Made by a program: the position numbers and the translations under genes. From contig NZ_JAHEVJ010000001.1 in the NCBI RefSeq assembly GCF_018599245.1, positions 310,001-374,000 of the forward strand: a stretch of DNA of 64,000 bases, written 5' to 3'. This stretch comes from Aliiroseovarius lamellibrachiae (GTDB taxonomy: Bacteria > Pseudomonadota > Alphaproteobacteria > Rhodobacterales > Rhodobacteraceae). Below are positions 16,497-24,974 of this stretch, piece after piece (within the stretch, counting starts at the first letter, position 1; each line of letters begins with the position of its first letter). Under the pieces are notes generated by a model. The model did no database searches. It had not been told where the DNA came from and worked only from the letters and a program-made list of their open reading frames with translations.

Positions 16497-17424
16497 TCAC
16501 AAAGACAGCCACCATGGTCACGCCCATCACCACATAGACCCAGACGCCGGCGACTTGCGGGTTGGTCTGGCCGTGGCGGTGAATGTGCTTTTGACCATCG
16601 CGCAAATCATCGGCGGGCTTTTGTCCGGCTCGGTCGCGCTGATTGCCGACGCGATCCACAACCTATCAGACGCCGCCTCGCTCGCCATTGCGTTTTTCGC
16701 CCGAAAAGTGGCACGCAGACCCACCGATGCGGTGATGACATTCGGCTATAAACGGGTCGAACTGGTGGCGGCGCTGATCAATCTGACGACGTTGGTCGTG
16801 ATCGGCATTTACCTCGCCTATGAAGGCATCATGCGGTTTTTCGCCCCGCCCGAAGTGGCCGGGTGGATGGTGATCTTCGTCGCGAGCATTGCCCTTTTGG
16901 TGGACACGATCACCGCGCTTTTGACTTGGCGCATGGCCAAAGACAGTGCCAATATCCGTGCGGCCTTCCTGCACAATGTGGCTGATGCGCTTGGGTCTGT
17001 CGCGGTCATCATTGTGGGCATCCTGGTCGTCGCCTTTGACTGGTATCTGGCCGACCCCATCGCCACCTTGGGCATCGCGGGATACATTATCTGGATGGGC
17101 CTCGGCGAGTTGAAATCCGTCTCGCGAATCCTGATGCTCGGTGCGCCCGAAGGGCTGGACGCCGAACAGGTTTTGGCCGCGATGGAGGGCATTCCCGGTG
17201 TCGAAAACATACATCACCTACACCTTTGGCAGATCAGCGAAGAGGTCACGTCGATTGAGGCGCATGTGGTTGTCACGGCCGCCCAATGGCCAGGTGCAAG
17301 CGCCGTGAAAGCCGCGGTGAAAGAGATGTTGCAAGCTCAATTCGGCATTGGTCATGTGACGTTGGATCTGGAAGAGGAGGTGACAGCCTGTGCCGCGCCA
17401 CAGCCTATCGGTGGTACGCGCTAA
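16486..17424 (+). CDS. CDF-family divalent cation exporter (ZitB/DmeF-like)
   Basis: Proton-coupled metal efflux protein of the inner membrane, 312 residues. It begins with a His-rich cytosolic tail (HDHKDSHHGHAHHHIDPDAGD), then six membrane helices. The metal site in helix 2 is visible in LIADAIHNLSDAASLA and in helix 5 in FLHNVADALGSVAV (HxxxD pattern), followed by the cytosolic C-terminal domain GVENIHHLHLWQIS. Control by the divergent MerR protein is indicated by the 19-bp-spacer promoter. Its 3' end overlaps the YafY gene by 4 bp, tail to tail. Confidence 0.93.
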   Translation: MSHDHKDSHHGHAHHHIDPDAGDLRVGLAVAVNVLLTIAQIIGGLLSGSVALIADAIHNLSDAASLAIAFFARKVARRPTDAVMTFGYKRVELVAALINLTTLVVIGIYLAYEGIMRFFAPPEVAGWMVIFVASIALLVDTITALLTWRMAKDSANIRAAFLHNVADALGSVAVIIVGILVVAFDWYLADPIATLGIAGYIIWMGLGELKSVSRILMLGAPEGLDAEQVLAAMEGIPGVENIHHLHLWQISEEVTSIEAHVVVTAAQWPGASAVKAAVKEMLQAQFGIGHVTLDLEEEVTACAAPQPIGGTR

Positions 17425-18119
17425 GGGTTTGGATCTATGCCCTTTTTGGCAAGATCTGCATAAAGCGCGACCAGCGATTTTTCGCGCTCGTCCCGAAATT
17501 TTTCGCCCGTGGTGAACCCGGAAATCCGGTCGATGCGAAACATCCGAAAATCCTCGCGCAGTTCGCACCAACTGACCACGCACCAGCCGTTTTTCCAAAG
17601 CCACAGCCCCAAGGGGCGGATGGTGCGGGTGGATTTTGCGCCGTTTTCATCGGCATAGGTCAGCGACAGGCGTAGACGTTCGCTGACAGCGGCCTCGATT
17701 TGGTCGATGAAATGGCGATCCCGTACGGTGGGCATCAAGCTGGGCCCGGCATGGATTTCCACCCGGTCCGCTTCGCTACCAAGCGTGTCTGGTAAAACGG
17801 CGCGGATTTTCACAAGCGCCTCACGCGCGGCTTTGGCCATACTGGCCCCCCCCATGCGTTCGATCATCCGGGTGCCCGCGATCACCGCCATCACCTCGTC
17901 GCGGGTGAACATCAAGGGCGGCACATCATAGCCCGCACGCATCACATAGCCAACGCCCGCTTCGCCTTCGATTGGCACACCTGATCCGATCAAATCGGCG
18001 ATGTCGCGATAAATTGTGCGTTCAGAAACCTCAAGCTCCTCGGCCAGATCGGCGGCGCGGGTCAACCGTCCACCGCGTAACAGCTGTACAATTTGGAAAA
18101 GACGATCGGCGCGGCGCAT
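17421..18119 (-). CDS. YafY-type DeoR/WYL-domain transcriptional regulator
   Basis: Regulator of 232 residues: N-terminal HTH_11 (about residues 3-55, ADRLFQIVQLLRGGRLTRAA then LEVSERTIYRDIADL) and a C-terminal WYL domain with LGLWLWKNGWCVVSWCELR and FRMFRIDRI. WYL domains are thought to bind ligands or nucleic acid. Upstream of its start lies an inverted repeat CTCCTGACATT ... AATGTCAGGAG; the same half-sites precede the VOC gene at 18702, which is transcribed toward it. I infer autoregulation plus control of the VOC gene. Confidence 0.9.
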   Translation of the reverse strand: MRRADRLFQIVQLLRGGRLTRAADLAEELEVSERTIYRDIADLIGSGVPIEGEAGVGYVMRAGYDVPPLMFTRDEVMAVIAGTRMIERMGGASMAKAAREALVKIRAVLPDTLGSEADRVEIHAGPSLMPTVRDRHFIDQIEAAVSERLRLSLTYADENGAKSTRTIRPLGLWLWKNGWCVVSWCELREDFRMFRIDRISGFTTGEKFRDEREKSLVALYADLAKKGIDPNP

Positions 18120-18151
18120 GGGGGCTCCTTTGGCATATCAACGCAGGTCTT

Positions 18152-18193
18152 CTCCTGACATTGGGCAGTAAAGGGATGCTAAAATGTCAGGAG
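18152..18193. promoter_or_regulatory. Probable YafY operator (own gene)
   Basis: CTCCTGACATT (18152-18162) and AATGTCAGGAG (18183-18193) form an 11-bp perfect inverted repeat with a 20-bp centre, 33 bp upstream of the YafY start. Confidence 0.65.
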
Positions 18194-18286
18194 GCCCGGC
18201 GCCAGCCATGTTCTGCCGCTAGATGGATTTGAATTGGCTCAGCAAGGCAAATCTTTCGTGTCGTCGAACGGTGAAGGCGCGACTGT

Positions 18287-18315
18287 CCCGCCGCCAAACT
18301 GATGTGGGCGGCGGG
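18287..18315. other. Hairpin after the VOC gene
   Basis: CCCGCCGCC (18287-18295) pairs with GGCGGCGGG (18307-18315), just downstream of the VOC stop in its direction of transcription. No T-tract, so a weak or Rho-assisted terminator at best. Confidence 0.4.
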
Positions 18316-18321
18316 CAGCGG

Positions 18322-18702
18322 TTATGTGGCTTTCGCTTCAAACAACCCAATGGTGTTGCCGTCTGGATCCGTCGCAAGGGTGAACCGACCGGGCGGGATT
18401 TCCACCGGATCAGAGATAAGCTCCCCTCCGGCTTTGACCCAGTCATCCATCGCCGTTTCCAGTGTGCCCGTTAGGCCAATGTGGATGATGTTCCCAGTGC
18501 CCGGGGCGGCGGGCTTGCCCTCATATAGGTTGCCGGACACGGTATTCATCCGCCCACCAAGCACAGCCATAGGAACCGGGCTATCCTCATAGGCTTCCAT
18601 GTTCCAGCCAAAGGCCGCGTTGTAAAAGGCGATCGCTTTTCCCAAATCGCGCACCGGAATTTCGGTCCAGACAACAAGGGGGTTTTCGGCGTGAGCAGTC
18701 AT
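18322..18702 (-). CDS. VOC (glyoxalase/bleomycin resistance fold) family protein
   Basis: A 126-residue single-domain vicinal oxygen chelate protein: beta-alpha-beta-beta-beta repeats begin NPLVVWTEIPVRDLGKAIAF and end FTLATDPDGNTIGLFEAK, the usual C-terminal metal-site strand. Substrate unknown. It lies behind operator-like repeats shared with the neighbouring YafY regulator, suggesting an inducible detoxification gene. Confidence 0.85.
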   Translation of the reverse strand: MTAHAENPLVVWTEIPVRDLGKAIAFYNAAFGWNMEAYEDSPVPMAVLGGRMNTVSGNLYEGKPAAPGTGNIIHIGLTGTLETAMDDWVKAGGELISDPVEIPPGRFTLATDPDGNTIGLFEAKAT

Positions 18703-18749
18703 GATTTTGATCCTTCATCAAATGTTGATAAGGCTCTTATGGCACCCCC

Positions 18750-18782
18750 CTCCTGACAGCATCATGTCAGGAGCCTGTCAGG
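18750..18782. promoter_or_regulatory. Probable YafY operator (VOC gene)
   Basis: CTCCTGACA (18750-18758) and TGTCAGGAG (18765-18773) form a perfect inverted repeat with a 6-bp centre, 48 bp upstream of the VOC start; a further half-site TGTCAGG follows at 18776-18782. The arms are identical to those in front of yafY. Confidence 0.68.
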
Positions 18783-18795
18783 CGTGGGGATTTTC

Positions 18796-19554
18796 TTACA
18801 GTCCGTCGCGCATCCAGATCAGGCCAGCGCCGGTTTGGGCCGTGGGATGATATTCACCACTGACCCAACCGTTATATCCTTCGCGATCCAATTGGCGAAA
18901 CCATGCGGGATAATCAAAATCGCCGCGAATGGGTTCTTTGCGGTCGGGAATACCACCGACCTGAATATGGCGCACCAAATGGCGGTGTTTGGCCCAGCAC
19001 GCCAGCACATCGCCGGTGATCCTGTCGGCATGATAGGCATCAAACTGCAGGCCGACATTCGGCGCGTTCACTTCGGCAATCACCTCGGCGGCTTGGTCGA
19101 AGTCGCTAAGGAAGTAGCCCGGCATATCCCCGGTATTGATCGGTTCAATGGTCAGGCTTTGCTTGGGGGCCGTTTTTGCCGCCCACTTCAGGTTCTCGAC
19201 ATAGGTTTTATGCGCCACGACGCCCTGTGCTTTGCCCGCCATAATATGAATGTGGCTGGCGCGAAACGCTTGGGCGTAGCGCAGGGTGCGTTTGAAATCA
19301 TGCTGGAACCGCGCCTGGCCATTTGGGGTCGCGGCAAAGCCACGCGTGCCGCCGGTATAATTGGGCGGCGGCGTGTTGATCAGCACCATATGCAGCCCAT
19401 TTGCCACCAGCTGTCGGGTGATCAAATTGGCGGCATCATCATAAGGGAAAAGCACCTCTACGGCTTGAAAGCCCGCCTCGGCGGCGGCCTGAAACCGCTC
19501 CAGAAACGGCAATTCCTTGAACAATAAGGTTAGGTTGGCGGCAAATCTGGGCAT
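18796..19554 (-). CDS. hyi: Hydroxypyruvate isomerase-family TIM-barrel protein
   Basis: Sugar-phosphate isomerase/epimerase fold, 252 residues, matching Hyi in length. Landmarks are the opening RFAANLTLLFKELPFLERF, the metal-binding Glu in LTIEPINTGDMPGYF, the Asp/His in VGLQFDAYHADR, and GWVSGEYHP near the C-terminus. Hyi interconverts hydroxypyruvate and tartronate semialdehyde in glyoxylate metabolism; glcDEF in this window makes glyoxylate, which fits loosely. Its ATG overlaps the DUF1285 stop (TAATG), so the two are co-translated. Related isomerases (OtnI) have very similar sequences. Confidence 0.82.
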   Translation of the reverse strand: MPRFAANLTLLFKELPFLERFQAAAEAGFQAVEVLFPYDDAANLITRQLVANGLHMVLINTPPPNYTGGTRGFAATPNGQARFQHDFKRTLRYAQAFRASHIHIMAGKAQGVVAHKTYVENLKWAAKTAPKQSLTIEPINTGDMPGYFLSDFDQAAEVIAEVNAPNVGLQFDAYHADRITGDVLACWAKHRHLVRHIQVGGIPDRKEPIRGDFDYPAWFRQLDREGYNGWVSGEYHPTAQTGAGLIWMRDGL

Positions 19555-20168
19555 TACACCTCTAGCTCATGTGATGGGATGACCGGGAAAAACTTTCCCC
19601 CCGACCAAAGCCCGAACCACTGCGCGCCATCATGCGGTTCATGACAGCCAAGATCAATCAATCGGTAAAAGCTTTTGCGGTCAATAAGCGCTTCGAGATT
19701 GGCGCGCACCAGCACGTAAGGCGATGGTTCCCCGGTGACGTCATCCCGCACAACCCGGATCGGCGCATCCGGCCCTGCCACCGTCACATCGCCGACATGG
19801 GTGGTAAAGGTCAAAACCTGTTCGCGCCCTTCGCCGGACACCTCAAAATCCTGCGCCACAAACGGTGCATCCTCAACCTGAATGCCAACCTTTTCCACCG
19901 GGGTCACCAGGAAATAATCCTCGCCATCTTTTCGAATGATCGACGAGAACAGCTTGACCAGCTCATGGCGCCCAATCGGGGTGCCCAGATAAAACCATGT
20001 GCCATCGCGTGCGATGCGCATATCCAGATCGCCACAGAACTCGGGATGCCACAAATGCACCGGCGGCGGACCCTTCTGAGAGGCCGCCCGCGCGGCTTGG
20101 GCCAGCCCCTCCGCGGTCTGGTTTGGTGTGTTTTTCGGCGATTTCCCGTCAGATTGCGCTTTTGTCAT
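19554..20168 (-). CDS. DUF1285 domain protein
   Basis: Conserved proteobacterial protein of unknown function, 204 residues from the ATG at 20168; the longer frame to 20258 overlaps the divergent moxR gene and is unlikely. After a polar N-terminus (residues 1-35), the domain shows CGDLDMRIARDGTWFYLGTP and SSIIRKDGEDYFLVTPVEKV, the two most conserved DUF1285 blocks. In related genomes it sits next to moxR and pcnB/cca-type genes, and here it is divergent from moxR with 59 bp between starts. No catalytic residue is recognisable. Confidence 0.85.
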   Translation of the reverse strand: MTKAQSDGKSPKNTPNQTAEGLAQAARAASQKGPPPVHLWHPEFCGDLDMRIARDGTWFYLGTPIGRHELVKLFSSIIRKDGEDYFLVTPVEKVGIQVEDAPFVAQDFEVSGEGREQVLTFTTHVGDVTVAGPDAPIRVVRDDVTGEPSPYVLVRANLEALIDRKSFYRLIDLGCHEPHDGAQWFGLWSGGKFFPVIPSHELEV

Positions 20169-20227
20169 TTGTTCCCCGCGTGAATTCAGACTTAAATACA
20201 ACCTAATATTCATTCGGAGGAAATTCC

Positions 20228-21256
20228 ATGCAGAAGACCACCGTAATTGAAACCGCACCCGAGACCCCCTCTGGTGCCGTCTTTGAATTGGAAACCCTGT
20301 CCGGCCAATTGGTTGCGGCCCGTGACGAGATCACCACCTGGATTATTGGGCAAGAACAGGTGATCGAACTGGCGCTTGCGGCCCTTTTGTCCGGCGGTCA
20401 CGCACTTTTGGTCGGCTTGCCGGGGCTGGGCAAAACCCGCCTGGTGGAAACAATGGGAACCGTGATGGGGCTGAATGATCGGCGCATTCAATTCACCCCC
20501 GACCTGATGCCATCCGATATACTGGGCGCCGAAGTGCTGGAAGAGGCCACCGATGGCACCCGCCATTTTCGCTTTATCCACGGCCCGGTCTTTTGTGAAC
20601 TTCTGCTGGCCGATGAGATCAACCGCGCCAGCCCCCGCACCCAATCCGCCCTGCTGCAAGCGATGCAAGAAGGCGAAGTGTCGATCGCCGGGCAAACCCA
20701 TGATCTGCCCACACCCTTTCACGTCCTCGCCACACAAAACCCGCTGGAACAAGACGGCACCTATCCGTTGCCCGAAGCACAGCTGGATCGGTTTTTGTTG
20801 CAAGTCGACGTGGGCTACCCGTCGCGCGATGCGGAACGCGATATTCTTTTGGCCACAACCGGGGTGCAATCCGGCCCGCCGAAACAGGTGATGGATGCAC
20901 AGGGGTTGATCCGCGCGCAAGAACTTATCCGCCAAATGCCGGTTGGCGAGGCGGTAATGACGATGATCCTCGATCTGGTACGAAGCTGTCGCCCCGACGA
21001 CCCGACCGCGACTGATGCGTTAAAACAGGCGGTCAGTTGGGGGCCGGGACCACGGGCCGCACAGGCCTTGATGCTGTTGGTGCGGGCGCGGGCTTTGCTG
21101 GATGGGCGTCTGGCGCCAAATGCCAGCGATGTGCGGGCCTTGGCCCGGCCGGTGCTTCGTCACCGGATGGCGCTGGGATATGGTGCGCGTGCCGAAGGGA
21201 TAGAGTTGGGCGCGTTGATTGATGCGGCGCTGTCCCGGCTGGACGCGGCCGCGTGA
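20228..21256 (+). CDS. MoxR-family AAA+ ATPase
   Basis: Chaperone-like AAA ATPase of 342 residues. Walker A is GLPGLGKTRLVE (about residues 64-75), Walker B LLLADEINRASPRTQSALL (about 129-147), and sensor 1 is in LATQNPLEQDGTYPLPEAQL. It opens a four-gene operon with DUF58, DUF4159 and an amidotransferase-like protein, a classic MoxR/Bat-type arrangement. GGAGG precedes the start. Its clients are probably the downstream proteins, but this is family-level inference. Confidence 0.93.
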   Translation: MQKTTVIETAPETPSGAVFELETLSGQLVAARDEITTWIIGQEQVIELALAALLSGGHALLVGLPGLGKTRLVETMGTVMGLNDRRIQFTPDLMPSDILGAEVLEEATDGTRHFRFIHGPVFCELLLADEINRASPRTQSALLQAMQEGEVSIAGQTHDLPTPFHVLATQNPLEQDGTYPLPEAQLDRFLLQVDVGYPSRDAERDILLATTGVQSGPPKQVMDAQGLIRAQELIRQMPVGEAVMTMILDLVRSCRPDDPTATDALKQAVSWGPGPRAAQALMLLVRARALLDGRLAPNASDVRALARPVLRHRMALGYGARAEGIELGALIDAALSRLDAAA

Positions 21257-22146
21257 CCCTCGCCCCGCGACCTCACTCCCAAATGCCGCAAAAGGTGGCG
21301 CCACAGGCGTTGGGGCAGAAGGCGGCGACGCTTGCCGCTGGCTTGCCGCCCTTGCTGAGTGACGCCCGCCATTTGGCGGATACCGTGATGCTGGGGGATC
21401 ATGGGCGCAGACGGGCAGGGCAAGGCGATGCGTTTTGGCAATTTCGCCCCGCCCAACCGGGCGATCCGGCGCACCGGATTGATTGGCGTCGATCCGCGAG
21501 ATCGGATCAGGCCTATATCCGCGATCGCGAATGGCAGGCGGCACAAACCATCACACTTTGGGTCGATCCGGCACTGTCGATGCGCTATGGCTCGGATGCA
21601 AATGGCCCCAGTAAATCCACGCGCGCCACGGTGATCGCGCTGGCCGCCGCCATGCTGTTTTTACGTGCGGGAGAGCGGGTTGGATTTTTGGGATCCGCGC
21701 GAGCGCCGCTGTGCGCTGAGGCGACGTTGCCCGACCGTTTGACAGATCTGTTAGCCGCGCCAGAGGTGCCAAAAGACCTGCGTCCGCGGGGCCGTGCGAT
21801 TTTCCTGACCGACGGGTTGGGCGACCCAAACCTGCTGGATGCCGCCCTCAGCCAAGCCGCGAGCCGCAAGGTACACGGCGCGCTTTTGCAAATTCTCGAT
21901 CCGGCAGAACAGGACTTTCCCTTTGCCGGGCGCAGCCTGTTTCAGGATATGGGCGCCGTTCTGGAGATGGAAACACAAGAGGCCGCCGATCTGCGCGCGC
22001 CCTATCTTAAACGGCTCGCGGCCCGCAAAGATGCGCTTGCCGCCATGTGCCGCCGCAGGGCGTGGGCCTATCATTGCCATGACACCTCTGCCCCGCCAAG
22101 TCACGCGCTGTTATGGCTGTATCACGCGTTAGAGGCGCGGCGCTGA
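21253..22146 (+). CDS. DUF58 protein of a MoxR operon
   Basis: A 297-residue protein using a GTG start that overlaps the moxR stop (GTGA). DUF58 is recognised by the block GDAFWQFRPAQPGDPAHRID followed by WRRSARSDQAYIRDREWQAA (about residues 57-96) and a von Willebrand-like region with TITLWVDPALSMRY in place of a full MIDAS. No membrane helix is apparent. Such proteins are thought to be MoxR partners or clients. The stop overlaps the next ATG (TGATG). Confidence 0.88.
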   Translation: MTLAPRPHSQMPQKVAPQALGQKAATLAAGLPPLLSDARHLADTVMLGDHGRRRAGQGDAFWQFRPAQPGDPAHRIDWRRSARSDQAYIRDREWQAAQTITLWVDPALSMRYGSDANGPSKSTRATVIALAAAMLFLRAGERVGFLGSARAPLCAEATLPDRLTDLLAAPEVPKDLRPRGRAIFLTDGLGDPNLLDAALSQAASRKVHGALLQILDPAEQDFPFAGRSLFQDMGAVLEMETQEAADLRAPYLKRLAARKDALAAMCRRRAWAYHCHDTSAPPSHALLWLYHALEARR

Positions 22147-24974
22147 TGGGGGCTTTGGCATCTTTCGGATTTCTGTCGCCTTGGATCTTGGTGGCGCTGA
22201 TCACCCTGCCGGTGCTGTGGTGGCTGTTGCGCGCCGTCCCGCCCGCCCCGATCCGCCGGGTGTTCCCCGCGATGACATTGCTGTTGGGCTTGAAAGAAGA
22301 TCGACCCGAGGCGCAGCGCAGCCCGTGGTGGTTGATCTTGCTGCGACTTTTGGCAGTTGCCGCGCTGATCATTGGCTTTGCGGGGCCGGTTTTGAACCCG
22401 CAAGAGCGCGCCGCGCAAAAAGGTCCGCTGGTGGTGTTTATCGACAGCTTCTGGCCCGCAGCCGCCAATTGGCAAGCGCGCGTTGATGCGGTGGATCAGG
22501 TGCTTCTTGAGGCCCAGCAACAGGGGCGTATGGCGGTTGTGGTGCGCTCGCATCTTTCTGAAATCGCGCCCTTTTCCGCGGCTGGCCTGTGGCGTGAAAA
22601 ACTGGCCGCGATGCAGCCTGCCGCGTGGGATGCCCCTTACGACACGCCCGCTTTTATGTCGCTGCCCAAAGGGGAATTTCTGTGGCTGTCAGACGGGATT
22701 GCCCGCGATGGCCGCGCCGAGATCCTGAACAGCCGGTCCAACAAAGGCACCGTTACAATCCTTGAACCCAACAGCGCGATTTACGGATTGCCCCCCGCGC
22801 AGATGACAAACGGCGAGATAACGCTCACCGTGCAGCGCGCGCACGCAGGGCCAGCCAAAACCCTTTTGATACAAGGGATGGGCCGTGATCCCGCCGGGCA
22901 ATTGCGCCCCTTGGTGCAGGCGGATGCGATATTTGCTGCTGGCGCTGATCAGGCGGAAATCACCCTGTCCCTGCCGCCGGAATTACGCCACCGCATCAGC
23001 TGGTTCGAACTGCCCGATGCCAAAAGCGCAGGGGGCGTGACATTGGTGGGCGAGGCGCTGACCCGTCGCCGCGTGGCCCTGATTGGCGCACAAAAGAATG
23101 AGACCTTGGCGCTCCTGTCGCCCGACCATTTCCTGCGTGCGGCCCTTGAACCAAGCGCCGAAATCATCGAGGCGCTGCAAATCGACGATGTGCTGCGCGC
23201 AAGCCCCCATGTGATCATCCTGCCTGACGTGCCGAAGCTGGCTGAACCGGATCAACGCGCATTGGCCAAATGGGTGGCCAATGGCGGGCTTTTGTTGCGC
23301 TTTGCCGGGCCGCGACTGGCCGCGGCACAGGCGTCACGCGGCGGGCAGGGCGCGCAGGGCGGCTTTGCCCGCGAAGACGTGCTGCTTCCGGTGCGTCTGC
23401 GGGCCGGGGGGCGTGTGGTTGGTGGCGCGATGAGTTGGGGCAGCCCGCAAACCCTCGCGCCATTTGCGGCAAATAGCCCGTTTTACGGCCTCGATATTCC
23501 CAGCGACGTCACCGTGGCACGTCAGGTTCTGGCAGAACCCGACCCTGATCTCGCGGCCCGCACTTTGGCGGAACTGGCCGATGGAACCCCGCTGGTGACG
23601 CGCAAGCTTTTGGGCGGTGGGCAGGTGATCTTGGTGCATGTGGGGGCAAATGCGGAATGGTCCTCGCTTGTCCTCTCCGGGCTCTTTGTCGAGATGCTGA
23701 AACGGCTGATGACAAGCAGCGCGGGGGGCGCAGGTCAGGCGACGAACGGCGAGGTCATCGTGGCGGAGGGGGGCAGGTCGGATCGTCCGCCCGTCTGGCA
23801 GCTAACCCGGAAACTCAGTGCGGACGGACGGCTTGTCGCACAAGACCCCGTGCGCCCCATCGACAATCATGCCCTGCAGCAGGCGGTTCAAACCCGCGCC
23901 AGCGCCGCCGTGCCGCCGGGCGTGTATCAAGATGAAACCCGCCAGGCTGTGGTCAATGCTTTGGCGATGGGCGATCACCTGAAATCCGCTCAATGGCCCG
24001 CAACGATTGTGCCTGAATGGGGTCAAACCGATCGGCTGCGCGATCTGTCGGGCCCCGTGCTGAGCCTTGGCCTGACGCTTCTTTTGATCGACGTGGTTGC
24101 AACGCTTTGGATCACCGGAAATTTGGCGCGGCGCAAGGCGGCGCAGACGAGCGGGATGATCGTCGCCCTTGCTTTGGTCATGCCGCTGATCTTGCCCTCA
24201 ATGGGCAACGCGCAAGAACAGCCCTCCGCCGAAGTGGACGTGATCGCCGCCGCCGCCGAGGTCACATTGGCCCATGTTTTAACGGGCGACGCTGCGCTGG
24301 ACGCCTTGGCGCAGGCGGGTTTGCAGGGGCTGTCTGATGCCCTTTTTATCCGTACGTCGGTGGAACCCGCTTTGCCGGTCGGGGTTGATCTGGAACGTGA
24401 TCCGCTGGCTGTGTATCCCATTTTGTATTGGCCAATTTCCAGCGCGCAGGCACAGCCTTCATCTGCGGCCTATGACCGGCTTTCACGGTATTTGGCGGCG
24501 GGGGGATTGATCCTGTTTGACACGCGCGATGCCGGGGTTGGCGGCGATGGACCCGAGGCGCGAAAACTGCGCGCCCTTGCCGGGCCTTTGGGTCTGCCGC
24601 CGCTTGATCCGGTGCCGGAAGACCACGTTGTCACCCGCGCCTTTTATCTGCTGGATGCCTTTCCCGGCCGTCACGTCGGGCCGGTTTGGGCGGAGGCTGC
24701 GCCGCCGGGGGCCGAAGCGCAAGAGGGGGTGCCGTTCCGCGTGCTAAACGATGGGGTCACCCCGGTGATGATTGGCGGCAATGATTGGGCCGGGGCCTGG
24801 GCCGTGCGCCCTGATGGTGCGCCGCTTTTGCCCGTCGGGCGGGGGCGGGCGGGGGACCGGCAACGCGAAATGGCGCTGCGGTTTGGGATCAATCTGGTGA
24901 TGCATGTTCTGACCGGCAATTACAAATCCGATCAGGTGCATATTCCGGCGTTGCTGCAAAGGTTGGGGCAATGA
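22146..24974 (+). CDS. Large BatA-N/DUF4159 membrane protein
   Basis: A 942-residue protein. The N-terminus is the BatA-like membrane anchor (FLSPWILVALITLPVLWWLL, then LLRLLAVAALIIGFAGPVLN). A long periplasmic or cytosolic middle region follows, then two more hydrophobic segments near residues 640-690 (LSLGLTLLLIDVVATLWI; IVALALVMPLILPSM), and a C-terminal DUF4159 domain with YLAAGGLILFDTRDAG and INLVMHVLTGNYKSDQ. I choose 22146 because it forms TGATG with the DUF58 stop; 22113 is the alternative. Function unknown; context says MoxR system, possibly envelope quality control. Confidence 0.85.
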   Translation: MGALASFGFLSPWILVALITLPVLWWLLRAVPPAPIRRVFPAMTLLLGLKEDRPEAQRSPWWLILLRLLAVAALIIGFAGPVLNPQERAAQKGPLVVFIDSFWPAAANWQARVDAVDQVLLEAQQQGRMAVVVRSHLSEIAPFSAAGLWREKLAAMQPAAWDAPYDTPAFMSLPKGEFLWLSDGIARDGRAEILNSRSNKGTVTILEPNSAIYGLPPAQMTNGEITLTVQRAHAGPAKTLLIQGMGRDPAGQLRPLVQADAIFAAGADQAEITLSLPPELRHRISWFELPDAKSAGGVTLVGEALTRRRVALIGAQKNETLALLSPDHFLRAALEPSAEIIEALQIDDVLRASPHVIILPDVPKLAEPDQRALAKWVANGGLLLRFAGPRLAAAQASRGGQGAQGGFAREDVLLPVRLRAGGRVVGGAMSWGSPQTLAPFAANSPFYGLDIPSDVTVARQVLAEPDPDLAARTLAELADGTPLVTRKLLGGGQVILVHVGANAEWSSLVLSGLFVEMLKRLMTSSAGGAGQATNGEVIVAEGGRSDRPPVWQLTRKLSADGRLVAQDPVRPIDNHALQQAVQTRASAAVPPGVYQDETRQAVVNALAMGDHLKSAQWPATIVPEWGQTDRLRDLSGPVLSLGLTLLLIDVVATLWITGNLARRKAAQTSGMIVALALVMPLILPSMGNAQEQPSAEVDVIAAAAEVTLAHVLTGDAALDALAQAGLQGLSDALFIRTSVEPALPVGVDLERDPLAVYPILYWPISSAQAQPSSAAYDRLSRYLAAGGLILFDTRDAGVGGDGPEARKLRALAGPLGLPPLDPVPEDHVVTRAFYLLDAFPGRHVGPVWAEAAPPGAEAQEGVPFRVLNDGVTPVMIGGNDWAGAWAVRPDGAPLLPVGRGRAGDRQREMALRFGINLVMHVLTGNYKSDQVHIPALLQRLGQ

